DNA of 19,991 nt from Alphaproteobacteria bacterium (GTDB taxonomy: Bacteria; Pseudomonadota; Alphaproteobacteria; GCA-2731375), in assembly GCA_030746295.1 (NCBI GenBank), contig JASLMY010000071.1, positions 1 to 19,991 of the forward strand, written 5' to 3'. This document shows positions 1 through 6,400 of this stretch, in pieces. Position numbers and translations under genes: made by a program. The notes under the pieces are model-generated. The model was not told the DNA's origin and searched no databases. It saw only the letters and a list, made by a program, of their open reading frames with translations. Numbering within the stretch: position 1 is the first letter of the stretch; the number at the start of each line of letters is the position of its first letter.

Positions 1-1
1 C

Positions 2-271
2 AGCGAGGATCCGGTCTTGGGGCTTCGCGTCGGCGTCCGCCAGGGCGGCTGCTCGGGCCTGATGTACGAGGTCGAGTACGCGCACGAGAAGAAGCAGTTC
101 GAGGAGGTCGTGGAAGACAAGGGCGTCAAGGTCTTCGTCGACCCGACGGCGCTGATGTATCTGATCGGCGCCGAGATGGACTATCGGGAGAGCAAGTTCG
201 AGTCCGGCTTCGTCTTCAACAACCCCAACGAGACCGACCGCTGCGGCTGCGGCGAGAGCTTCCGGATCTGA
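2..271 (+). CDS. A-type iron-sulfur cluster carrier (HesB/IscA/SufA family), 5'-truncated by window edge
   Basis: The reading frame is open from the first bases of the window and ends at TGA 269-271, so the true start lies upstream; the TTG at 17 is only an internal codon. The visible ~89 residues hold the three conserved cysteines of the family: one in the GGCSG motif and two in the C-terminal CGCGESF motif. The segment ESKFESGFVFNNPN before the CGCG motif is typical of SufA-like A-type carriers. Family proteins bind an Fe-S cluster or iron and pass clusters to apo-enzymes in the cytoplasm. In alphaproteobacteria such a gene often ends a suf operon, but nothing upstream is visible to confirm this. 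Codon use matches the GC-rich right part of the window, so this is probably native chromosome. Whether it is SufA, IscA or ErpA cannot be settled from this fragment. Confidence 0.93.
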   Translation, partial: SEDPVLGLRVGVRQGGCSGLMYEVEYAHEKKQFEEVVEDKGVKVFVDPTALMYLIGAEMDYRESKFESGFVFNNPNETDRCGCGESFRI

Positions 272-403
272 GCTCCACCGATGCTCTGCCTAACGCCATT
301 TGCCCCGCTTCGTTTCGACGAACTGCAACATAATCTCTGATCTGTCGACGTGACGATTTCACCGACCCCAGACGAGACATACGCTACGGGAGTGCGAGTT
401 AAC
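272..403. other. Short gene-free stretch after the Fe-S carrier
   Basis: About 130 bases between the Fe-S carrier stop codon and the IS3-like remnant. I see no convincing ORF, promoter or terminator hairpin here. It is the likely junction between native chromosome and the mobile-element segment. Confidence 0.5.
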
Positions 404-544
404 CTATCGTGTGGCTTGACCCTGTTTTCACAGATACCGGAACTATTTGGGACAAACGAGACAGGGGCGTCTTTTGAGCTTGTGCCTTACCCGCACGAGT
501 ATCGGCGTCAACCGATGGAGCTGGTGTGTTCAGGAACAATACTG
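404..544 (+). pseudogene. Remnant of an IS3-type element: left end and start of orfA, interrupted by the IS5 insertion
   Basis: In the frame of codons 476-544 the translation contains PYPHEYRRQPMELVCSG, which resembles the start of many IS3-family orfA proteins (pattern YPxEYRRQMxELVRSG). The upstream stretch, starting near a TTGACCCTG at 416, reads like an insertion-sequence end plus leader. The frame stops being IS3-like exactly at the IS5 insertion. If the IS5 element and one copy of its target duplication are removed, the frame continues as ILNALFRVV followed by a stop, where LxxLxR fits the next part of an orfA helix (EELARxF). A stop and several unusual residues (for example P in place of the usual hydrophobic residue before MEL) indicate decay. 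The assignment rests on motif memory only and no matching right end was found. Confidence 0.45.
541..544. repeat. Left copy of 4-bp target site duplication (ACTG)
   Basis: ACTG directly abuts the outer base of the left inverted repeat (545) and is repeated at 2080-2083 directly outside the right inverted repeat. A 4-bp duplication fits the IS5 family. Confidence 0.75.
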
Positions 545-562
545 AGTCCGCTGTTAAGAAGC
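545..562 (+). repeat. Left terminal inverted repeat of IS5-family element
   Basis: AGTCCGCTGTTAAGAAGC pairs with the right end (2062-2079) at 15 of 18 positions. The TTA at 554-556 is the TAA stop codon of the transposase, so the gene ends inside the repeat. Confidence 0.8.
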
Positions 563-1900
563 GCTTCTGAGTTCTGAGTGCGGCATTGTCGCGGCGGCCA
601 AGGCAGCGATGATTTTGTACAAGAGATGCCTCAGCCATTTGAGGATGAGGCGGATGTTGTAGCCGACGGCGCTCGTGACGGCGTTGATCTGGTCGCCGAG
701 GCGTCCTTTCAGGAAGTTCCGGTCGAGATGGCCGTCGGTCTTGCAGTGACCGATCACCGCCTCGATGGCCGAGCGGCGCCGGAGTTCCCGCTTGATCTGG
801 CCGTGAACGCCGCGCTTTTGCCCCGACTTGAAGACCCGGAGCGGCTTCGGCCCGTTGTGGCCCCGGTAGCCCTTGTCGACATAGACCCGCTCGATCTCGC
901 GGCCGGTCAGCGCCTCGGTCTCCTCCCACACCTCCTTCAAGGTGTGGCCGTCATATGGATTGCCGGGGAGCGCCTTGGCATGGAGGATGAACTGGCCGCC
1001 CTTGGCCCGTTTGTTGGTGGTGGTGAGCGAGACCTTGACGCCGAACTCGTAGGGCGCCCTGGCTTTTCCCTTGCCGATGCACTCGACCTCCGGCGCATGC
1101 CAGGAATAGAGTTTCCAGCCGCGCTGGCGCTGCTTCTGGCGGCGGATTTGGCTGGCCTTGGCCAAAGGAATGGCGAAGGCCTCCTGCAAAGCTTCGTCGC
1201 CGTCGATTTGACGTCCGATGTCGCGAATGAGGCGGCCGAGGCGGGTGCGCAGGCGCTTGATCTCCCTGTTCATACGTTTGAACTGCTTGGCATGCGCGTA
1301 CCGCCCGGCCATCATCGCCGCCCGCTTGGCGACCCGTGTATAGGACTGGCGCAACCGCACATCATGCTGTCTGGCCAGCTTGCCGAGCTGCTGGATCGCC
1401 GTCTCCAGGAGCTTGGCGTCGGTGGGGAAAGTGATGTTCTTCGGCTGTACCGTGGTGTCGATGGTGACCCGGGCCAGGTCGCGCTTTCGAAGCGCGCCGG
1501 TGTCGTGGGCGATCCGCAGGGTCTCCTGCAACAAGATCTCCAGCTTGTCGCCGATCCGCTTGCGCCAATGGCTCATCCCGGAGCGCTCATGGACCAGTTC
1601 GTGCTGGAAGAAGTCCTCGCCGGTGAAGTACTGGAAGTAGGGGTCATGCACCCAGCGCTCCCAGAGTTGCTCATCGGCGAGGTCATAGGTGTGCTTCAGC
1701 AGGAACATGCCGATCATGAAGCGAACCGGCTCCGCCGGGCGGCCTTCATCGGAAAAATACCCCGCCAATTGCTCGTCCAGCCAGACCCAGTCGATCTTCT
1801 CGGCCAGGACCACGAGTTCATGGCGCATGTTGATGATCTGATCGAGACGGGCCCGGAAGAGGTCGTCGTGGTCGGCTTTCTTCGGCTGCTTGGGTCGCAT
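554..1900 (-). CDS. IS5-family transposase (DDE type), 448 aa
   Basis: The protein catalyses cut-and-paste transposition of the surrounding element. Using the start at 1900, the DDE residues appear to be D148 (in TIDTTVQPKNI), D342 (in VYVDKGYRGH) and E380 (in SAIEAVIGHCKTDGHL). An N-terminal DUF772-like region (around residues 40-110) includes RFMIGMFLLKHTYDLADEQLWERW cut short here as FLLKHTYDLADEQL. A basic helical insert lies near residues 180-260. I chose the ATG at 1900 because GGGGGA sits about six bases before it; the frame is open to an ATG at 2017 (487 aa), which would add residues unlike the family. The reading frame is unbroken and about normal length for the family. It ends in the left inverted repeat. 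Confidence 0.92.
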   Translation of the reverse strand: MRPKQPKKADHDDLFRARLDQIINMRHELVVLAEKIDWVWLDEQLAGYFSDEGRPAEPVRFMIGMFLLKHTYDLADEQLWERWVHDPYFQYFTGEDFFQHELVHERSGMSHWRKRIGDKLEILLQETLRIAHDTGALRKRDLARVTIDTTVQPKNITFPTDAKLLETAIQQLGKLARQHDVRLRQSYTRVAKRAAMMAGRYAHAKQFKRMNREIKRLRTRLGRLIRDIGRQIDGDEALQEAFAIPLAKASQIRRQKQRQRGWKLYSWHAPEVECIGKGKARAPYEFGVKVSLTTTNKRAKGGQFILHAKALPGNPYDGHTLKEVWEETEALTGREIERVYVDKGYRGHNGPKPLRVFKSGQKRGVHGQIKRELRRRSAIEAVIGHCKTDGHLDRNFLKGRLGDQINAVTSAVGYNIRLILKWLRHLLYKIIAALAAATMPHSELRSAS

Positions 1901-2061
1901 GTCATCCCCCGAAATCGATGCTTCGAGGGAATCACGAATGGCCTGAAAAATGAATCTAAAACCGTCTCGAAATTGCAAGAAAACCACCCTGCGTCGGGCC
2001 GTTTCCTGCAATTCCACATCCCGTTTCAGACCGAAAAATCAAGCATACGCAACGGCTTCGG

Positions 2062-2079
2062 GGTTCTTAACGGCGTACT
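2062..2079 (-). repeat. Right terminal inverted repeat of IS5-family element
   Basis: Read on the minus strand this is AGTACGCCGTTAAGAACC, matching the left end at 15 of 18 positions. It is followed outside by the ACTG duplication. Confidence 0.8.
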
Positions 2080-2083
2080 ACTG
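2080..2083. repeat. Right copy of 4-bp target site duplication (ACTG)
   Basis: Identical to 541-544 and directly outside the right inverted repeat of the IS5-family element. Confidence 0.75.
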
Positions 2084-2206
2084 AACGCGCTATTTCGCGT
2101 AGTTTGAGCTCTCAGCCCAATCGATTCTAAAATGAGTCGCCGCGAGATCCGGCAACAGAAAAGGGCAATAGAAAGTCCTGCCAAATTCTAAAATCTGAAG
2201 CCGTCA
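2084..2206 (+). other. Gene-free stretch right of the IS5 element; possible continuation of the IS3-like remnant
   Basis: Rejoined to the left flank, the first codons read NALFRVV then a stop, consistent with a decayed orfA. No clear gene follows. The 10-mer ATTCTAAAAT occurs twice in direct orientation (2124-2133 and 2185-2194). On the minus strand, past the lipoprotein stop, a weak GGCA/TGCC hairpin followed by CTTTT (about 2160-2182) might end that transcript, but it is poor evidence. Confidence 0.3.
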
Positions 2207-3508
2207 TCATTGCCCAACCGTCTCAACCGCCCTCGTCACAGGCAACTCCTCGCTTTTCTTGTGCAACCCCATAATCTGATTAAGCAGCGCCAGCACCGTG
2301 AGTGTGCGACCGCCTTCGTCGCCAGCCGGCACGTAATAAGTCTTTCCGTTGTATTCAGCTCGGATGACGGGCTTTGCTGCCAGGTCGGGATCCTCTGTCA
2401 GCGCGAAGAGCGGGTACGATTTATCGGGACCAGAGCGAATACGCATTTCATTCCGATACGCCTCTCCAAGATAATAAAGCACGCTCTGGACCGAATGCAG
2501 ATGGATGCTTCCTTTTTTTTCGGCGACTCGCAGTTCTGGCTGCCCCTGTTTCTCCGGCTCGTCTGGTCGTACTGGAATGGCTTGTTTGATTGCGGGAATC
2601 ATCTCGACGCTTTCCCCTTTTTCTTTCTTGGCCTCTTTCATCAACGCTTTTTCCTTGTCCTCTACCGCTTCTTCCACCTTCTCCACACACATCTCGACGG
2701 CGCTATCTTGGTCGAACGGACCAACAACAAAATGCAGGCTCTTGGAGACTTCGCACAGTCGCTGCCTCGTAGAAACAAGTGGATCTTCGAAAATTGTCAG
2801 CGTTTTCTCTGATTCAATGACTTTAATGAACGCGTTCAAGTTTTCAGCGCGGGAGAAGTCGACGGACGGACCAATTGGTGTGCCGCTTATCTTTGTACGG
2901 ATGGTTATCTTAGAGCGGTTTTTCTTGACCCACTCCTGAAAGCGATCAAAAGCACGATCTTTACTATCTTTCTTGCGGCCACGTCTGTTGAGATCTGGTG
3001 GAGAATTGACACAGTCCTTTTCTTCGCCATCGTTACAGAAATCACCCACTACCCGATCAAAGAGAGTATAGATAAGAACTTCCGGTGGCCAACGATTGTT
3101 CCAATAAAACTGAAATGTAGAAGTCTCAATCGGCAAGAGAATGCCGCGCATAAAATCCTGTTTGTCAAGAACCCCGACATCAAAGCTCGGGCTTGATTGC
3201 TGGGTTACCGAAAACTCCGGTGACAGCGGGAAAGTGCTGGCAGCATCGCCGCCGAACGGGATCGTAATCCCGATTCCTCCTGCCGTGGTCAAGGTCAAGC
3301 GGCCCAGAACTTTCGTGACCGCCGTGAAATGCATCGGACGGCGGTCGCTCGCCCTTAGAATATTCAGGATCATTTGTGCATTGTGCGCCTCCTCGACCGC
3401 CTTGTTATACTGAACCGCGTGATCAGAGATTTGTTCCTGAAACGCGCACGCGTTTAAGCCCAGCAAAATCGACAGGCAGACTACAGGTCCAAAACCGCTG
3501 TACTTCAT
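2207..3508 (-). CDS. Predicted lipoprotein of unknown function, 433 aa
   Basis: The N-terminus has a hydrophobic signal segment ending in the lipobox LNAC, with the lipidated cysteine at residue 21, so the mature protein is probably membrane-anchored in the periplasm or outer membrane. The start at 3508 has GGGGAGGG about seven bases upstream. Recognisable stretches are MILNILRASDRRPMHF (about 46-61), a G/T/S-rich region (70-110), a lysine/glutamate-rich probable coiled coil (about 275-310) and SVQSVLYYLGEAYRNEMR (about 339-356). The RPMHF and QSVLYYLGE patterns resemble uncharacterised proteobacterial lipoproteins I have seen, but I know no function. Base composition is clearly more AT-rich than the genes to the right, and the gene sits between transposon remnants, which suggests horizontal acquisition. 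It appears intact, with no frameshift. Confidence 0.8.
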   Translation of the reverse strand: MKYSGFGPVVCLSILLGLNACAFQEQISDHAVQYNKAVEEAHNAQMILNILRASDRRPMHFTAVTKVLGRLTLTTAGGIGITIPFGGDAASTFPLSPEFSVTQQSSPSFDVGVLDKQDFMRGILLPIETSTFQFYWNNRWPPEVLIYTLFDRVVGDFCNDGEEKDCVNSPPDLNRRGRKKDSKDRAFDRFQEWVKKNRSKITIRTKISGTPIGPSVDFSRAENLNAFIKVIESEKTLTIFEDPLVSTRQRLCEVSKSLHFVVGPFDQDSAVEMCVEKVEEAVEDKEKALMKEAKKEKGESVEMIPAIKQAIPVRPDEPEKQGQPELRVAEKKGSIHLHSVQSVLYYLGEAYRNEMRIRSGPDKSYPLFALTEDPDLAAKPVIRAEYNGKTYYVPAGDEGGRTLTVLALLNQIMGLHKKSEELPVTRAVETVGQ

Positions 3509-3531
3509 AACGCGCCCTCCCCATTTCCCCG

Positions 3532-3556
3532 GCGGACTTCATTTTAGGCAGTCCGC
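3532..3556 (-). promoter_or_regulatory. Hairpin in the 5' leader of the lipoprotein gene
   Basis: GCGGACT (3532-3538) and AGTCCGC (3550-3556) form a perfect 7-bp stem with an 11-base loop, 24 bases upstream of the lipoprotein start codon and downstream of its candidate promoter. It would be transcribed in the leader mRNA. No U-tract follows, so it is not a typical terminator. Confidence 0.35.
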
Positions 3557-3596
3557 ATTTCTCGGCGGCACACTTCCACCGTTTTTCTAGAAGCTC

Positions 3597-3625
3597 ACTC
3601 TATCAAATAGAGATTGGATTAGCAA
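3597..3625 (-). promoter_or_regulatory. Candidate promoter and overlapping operator for the lipoprotein gene
   Basis: On the minus strand, TTGCTA (3625-3620) and TAGAGT (3602-3597) are separated by 17 bases, a plausible sigma-70 pair. A perfect inverted repeat CTCTAT-CAA-ATAGAG (3598-3612) overlaps the -10 box, the right place for repressor binding. Predicted by eye only. Confidence 0.35.
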
Positions 3626-3902
3626 CTATACAATTTGCGATACCAAAGCATTTCGAAACGATGATGCAGGAGTTCCAACTGGACGGCCGGTAGCGCCGGC
3701 CGTGGTGAAGCGATATGGGACCGTTTGGGGCCCGCTGTTGTCGTGTCGCCCCATGTAGTGAATGAGAAATCGACAATCTGCTGGGTGTAGCGACCGCCAC
3801 GGTCTGACTCGGGCAAGCCCGTCGGCGACAGCGCGCAGCCATCGCGGTGTCCGGTGAACTGCTGAGTTATCTCAATACAATCTCAAACCGAGGAGAACGG
3901 CG
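3626..3902. other. Gene-free stretch between lipoprotein promoter and IS256 remnant
   Basis: Apart from the hairpin at 3683-3703 I see no supported gene. A minus-strand frame contains SDRGGRYTQQ, faintly like IS3 orfB proteins, but its surroundings do not match. This may be degraded mobile DNA. Confidence 0.4.
3683..3703. repeat. GC-rich 8-bp inverted repeat in gene-free DNA
   Basis: ACGGCCGG and CCGGCCGT are perfect arms around the loop TAGCG. No run of T follows on either strand, so it is not a standard terminator. It could be a REP-like repeat or a leftover transposon part; no second copy was noticed here. Confidence 0.4.
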
Positions 3903-4118
3903 ATGATCGACGACGTGATGAGCCATCGCATATTGCTGGAAGTGCGCTCTGACACCGATCTTCTGCACGAGATGATCGGCATTGGCAGCCAATGTGACAT
4001 GGAGCTGGACCTCCTGGATCTGACGGGACCCGGTCACGGTGAGCCCTTGTCCGATCACATCAGCCCGCGGTCCATGGATGGGCGGCCGGTCGCCGGGTCT
4101 CTATCCCGGCCGCAATAG
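3903..4118 (+). pseudogene. IS256-family transposase fragment (N-terminal ~65 residues only)
   Basis: The 71-codon frame reads like the first part of an IS256-type (Mutator-like) transposase: RSDTDLLHEMIGIGSQ, then MELDLLDLTGPGHGE, corresponding to the family pattern SDTDLLREMIGFAAQRLMELEVEGLTGAGHGERSPDR, shown here in pieces. After about residue 55 the match fades and the frame stops at 4116-4118, so the catalytic DDE domain is absent. A strong ribosome binding site (GAGGAGA, six bases before the ATG) is preserved, so the fragment could still be translated. It lies just upstream of the hyuA promoter region. I saw no clear terminal repeats. Other possibilities are a random small ORF, but the match over ~45 residues makes that unlikely. 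Confidence 0.7.
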
Positions 4119-4147
4119 TGGAGTGAATCCTGTATGCGCGGGGGTAG

Positions 4148-4161
4148 ATCAGTATACTGAT
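4148..4161. promoter_or_regulatory. Perfect palindrome, candidate operator of the hyuAB promoter
   Basis: ATCAGTATACTGAT is a perfect 14-bp palindrome ending eight bases before the candidate -35 box. Its GTATAC core is like the operators of many GntR-family (FCD subgroup) regulators, which often control catabolic operons. The regulator gene is not in the window. Confidence 0.5.
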
Positions 4162-4169
4162 TAAAGGAC

Positions 4170-4198
4170 TTGAGGTGCGCTGCGAGCCCCTATAACTT
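4170..4198 (+). promoter_or_regulatory. Candidate promoter of hyuAB
   Basis: TTGAGG (4170-4175) with 17 bases to TAACTT (4193-4198); TATAAC (4191-4196) is an alternative -10 with a shorter 15-base gap. It would give a leader of about 90 bases, containing a small CGCCC-ATC-GGGCG hairpin (4213-4225), before the hyuA start. Predicted by eye. Confidence 0.4.
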
Positions 4199-4296
4199 AG
4201 CGCCACGAAGGGCGCCCATCGGGCGACGGGGCGACGGCATTTTCGGCCCGACCCCGACCTCAATACGAGTGAAGAGAGCAGATTTGGAGTAGACGC

Positions 4297-6387
4297 ATGG
4301 CGCAATCGTCTGCCGTGGCACGACTTGCCGTAGACATCGGCGGCACCTTTACAGACCTGGCGGTCGAGACCGGCGGCAAGATCTATGCGAGCAAGGTTCT
4401 GACCACCTCGACGGCGCCCGAGAAGGGCGTCATTAGCGGCATTCAAGAGGTGCTGCCCGAGGCCGGCGTGAAGCCGGAGGACGTCGCCATCATCATTCAC
4501 GGCACGACGTTGGCGACCAATGCGATCATCGAGCGCAAGGGCGCCAAGACGGCGCTGATCGTCACGGAAGGCTTTCGCGACGCCATCGAGATGGCCTACG
4601 AGAACCGCTTCGAGCAGTACGACATCAACGTCGAGAAGCCGGCGCCGCTGGTCCCGCGCTATCTGCGCTGGCCGGTAAAGGAACGCCTGAACGCCCAGGG
4701 CGAGGTCCTGCTGCCGCTCGACGAGAGCTCGGTCGAGGCTCTGCTGGCCGAGATCGACGCCCAAGGCATCGAAAGCGTCGCCATCGGCTTGATCCACGCC
4801 TATGCCAATCCGGCGCACGAGCAGCGGGTCGCCGAGATCCTGCGCGCCGCCCGACCCGACCTCTGGATCACGCTGTCGTCCGAAGTCTGCCCCGAGATCC
4901 GCGAATACGAACGCCATGCGACCGCCTCGTCGAACGCCTACGTGCAGCCCTTGATGGCGCGCTACCTGCAGAACCTGGACGACCAACTGCACGAGATGGG
5001 CTTCGGCTGCCCCTTGTTCATGATGATGTCGGGCGGCGGCCTGTCGGCCCTCGAGACCGCGATCCGCTTTCCGATCCGGCTGGTGGAATCGGGGCCCGCC
5101 GGCGGCGCCATCCTGGCCAGCCACGTGGCGATGGAATGCGGCCTCGACGAGGTGCTGTCCTACGACATGGGTGGCACCACGGCGAAGATCTGCCTGATCG
5201 ACGAAGGCCGGCCGCAGACCTCGCGCACCTTCGAGGTCGACCGCAAGTACCGCTTTACCAAAGGGAGCGGCATCCCGCTCCGCATTCCGGTGATCGAGAT
5301 GGTGGAGATCGGCGCCGGCGGCGGCTCGATTGCCCGGGTCGACGCCATGCGGCGGATCAACGTCGGTCCGGACAGTGCCGGCGCCCAGCCTGGCCCCGCC
5401 TGCTACGACCAGGGCGGCACCGAGCCGACGGTGACGGACGCCGATTTGGTGCTGGGCCGTATCGACCCCGACGACTTCGCCGGCGGCTCGGTGCAGCTGG
5501 CGGCCGACAAGGCCGATCACGCGGTGATCGAGGCGGTGGGCGAGCGCCTGAACATCGATCGGTCGCTGGCCGCCTTCGGCATCGGCGAGGTGGTCGACGA
5601 GAACATGGCCAACGCCGCCCGCGTGCACGCGGTCGAGCGCGGCAAGGAGTTGGCGGACCGCGCCTTGGTCGCCTTCGGGGGTGCCGCCCCGCTGCACGCC
5701 GCCAGGTTGGCCGAGAAGCTGGCGATCGACACGGTCGTCGTGCCGACCGGGGCCGGTGTCGGCTCGGCCATCGGCTTCCTGCGCGCGCCGGTCGCCTACG
5801 AAGTGGTGCAGAGCCGCTACACCCGCTTCTCCGACTTCGACCTCGACGGCGTCAACGGGCTGCTGCAGGCGATGCAGCGGGAGGCAAACGAGATCGTCGC
5901 CCTCGGCGCGCCCGGTGCGCCGGTGACGGAAAGTCGCGTCGCCTACATGCGCTATATCGGCCAGGGCCACGAGATCGACGTGGCCGTGCCCAACGACACG
6001 CTCGGCCAGGATGACGTCGCTGGCTTGAAGGCGGCCTTCGATACCCGCTACGCGGAGCTTTACGGCCGCATCATCCCGGGCGTCGACATCGAGATCCTGA
6101 CCTGGAGCGTGACCGTCTCGACGACGCCAGAGGCGAGCCGGCAGCGCGACGAACCGGCCGCCCGCGAAGCGCCGCCGCCGAGCGGCCAGCGCCGGCTCTT
6201 CGACGCCGAGCGGACCGACTACATCGAGGTCCCGGTCTATCGCCGCGACGACCTCGGCGCCGGCATGGCGATCGCCGGGCCGGCGCTGATCACCGAGGAC
6301 CAGACCACGACGATCGTCGGCCCTGGCTTCGATGCCCGGATCAACGCGATCGACTACATTGTCATCGAGCGCCGCCAGCAGGGCTGA
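4297..6387 (+). CDS. hyuA: Hydantoinase/oxoprolinase family, subunit A (N-methylhydantoinase A-like), 696 aa
   Basis: HyuA-type proteins form, with HyuB, an ATP-dependent cytoplasmic enzyme that opens a cyclic amide such as a hydantoin or 5-oxoproline; relatives act as acetone or acetophenone carboxylases. The sequence shows the ASKHA-type phosphate loop VDIGGTFTDLAV (12-23), HGTTLATNAIIERKGAKTAL (68-87), the EVCPEIREYERHATA motif (196-210), SGPAGGAI (265-272) and the second nucleotide motif YDMGGTTAKICLI (289-301). Length is typical for the A subunit. GGAG seven bases before the ATG supports this start. The hyuB start lies 13 bases after the stop, so the two are an operon. A candidate promoter and GTATAC palindrome lie upstream. 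The exact substrate cannot be told from sequence; hydantoin-type is inferred from the M20 amidohydrolase downstream. Confidence 0.93.
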   Translation: MAQSSAVARLAVDIGGTFTDLAVETGGKIYASKVLTTSTAPEKGVISGIQEVLPEAGVKPEDVAIIIHGTTLATNAIIERKGAKTALIVTEGFRDAIEMAYENRFEQYDINVEKPAPLVPRYLRWPVKERLNAQGEVLLPLDESSVEALLAEIDAQGIESVAIGLIHAYANPAHEQRVAEILRAARPDLWITLSSEVCPEIREYERHATASSNAYVQPLMARYLQNLDDQLHEMGFGCPLFMMMSGGGLSALETAIRFPIRLVESGPAGGAILASHVAMECGLDEVLSYDMGGTTAKICLIDEGRPQTSRTFEVDRKYRFTKGSGIPLRIPVIEMVEIGAGGGSIARVDAMRRINVGPDSAGAQPGPACYDQGGTEPTVTDADLVLGRIDPDDFAGGSVQLAADKADHAVIEAVGERLNIDRSLAAFGIGEVVDENMANAARVHAVERGKELADRALVAFGGAAPLHAARLAEKLAIDTVVVPTGAGVGSAIGFLRAPVAYEVVQSRYTRFSDFDLDGVNGLLQAMQREANEIVALGAPGAPVTESRVAYMRYIGQGHEIDVAVPNDTLGQDDVAGLKAAFDTRYAELYGRIIPGVDIEILTWSVTVSTTPEASRQRDEPAAREAPPPSGQRRLFDAERTDYIEVPVYRRDDLGAGMAIAGPALITEDQTTTIVGPGFDARINAIDYIVIERRQQG

Positions 6388-6400
6388 GGGAGGACCAGAG

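Larger units (their letters stand above)
545..2079 (-). mobile_element. Complete IS5-family insertion sequence, about 1.5 kb
   Basis: The ends form an imperfect terminal inverted repeat: AGTCCGCTGTTAAGAAGC at 545-562 and, reading inward from 2079 on the other strand, AGTACGCCGTTAAGAACC (15 of 18 match). ACTG flanks both ends as a target duplication. The element carries one intact transposase gene on the minus strand (554-1900). The stretch 1901-2079 between transposase start and right end holds no other gene; the frame stays open upstream but the ribosome binding site favours the 1900 start. The element has inserted into an IS3-like remnant. With matching ends, a visible duplication and an unbroken transposase, it looks recent and potentially mobile. 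Confidence 0.88.

Noticed and set aside
2124..2194. Direct repeat ATTCTAAAAT at 2124-2133 and 2185-2194
   Set aside because: A 10-mer in an AT-rich stretch can recur by chance, and the DNA between shows no transposon-like ends.
3619..3816. Minus-strand frame containing SDRGGRYTQQ, reminiscent of IS3 orfB (SDRGSQYTS)
   Set aside because: Only about 8 residues match; the following sequence lacks the expected MSRxGNCYDNA block, so it is probably chance.
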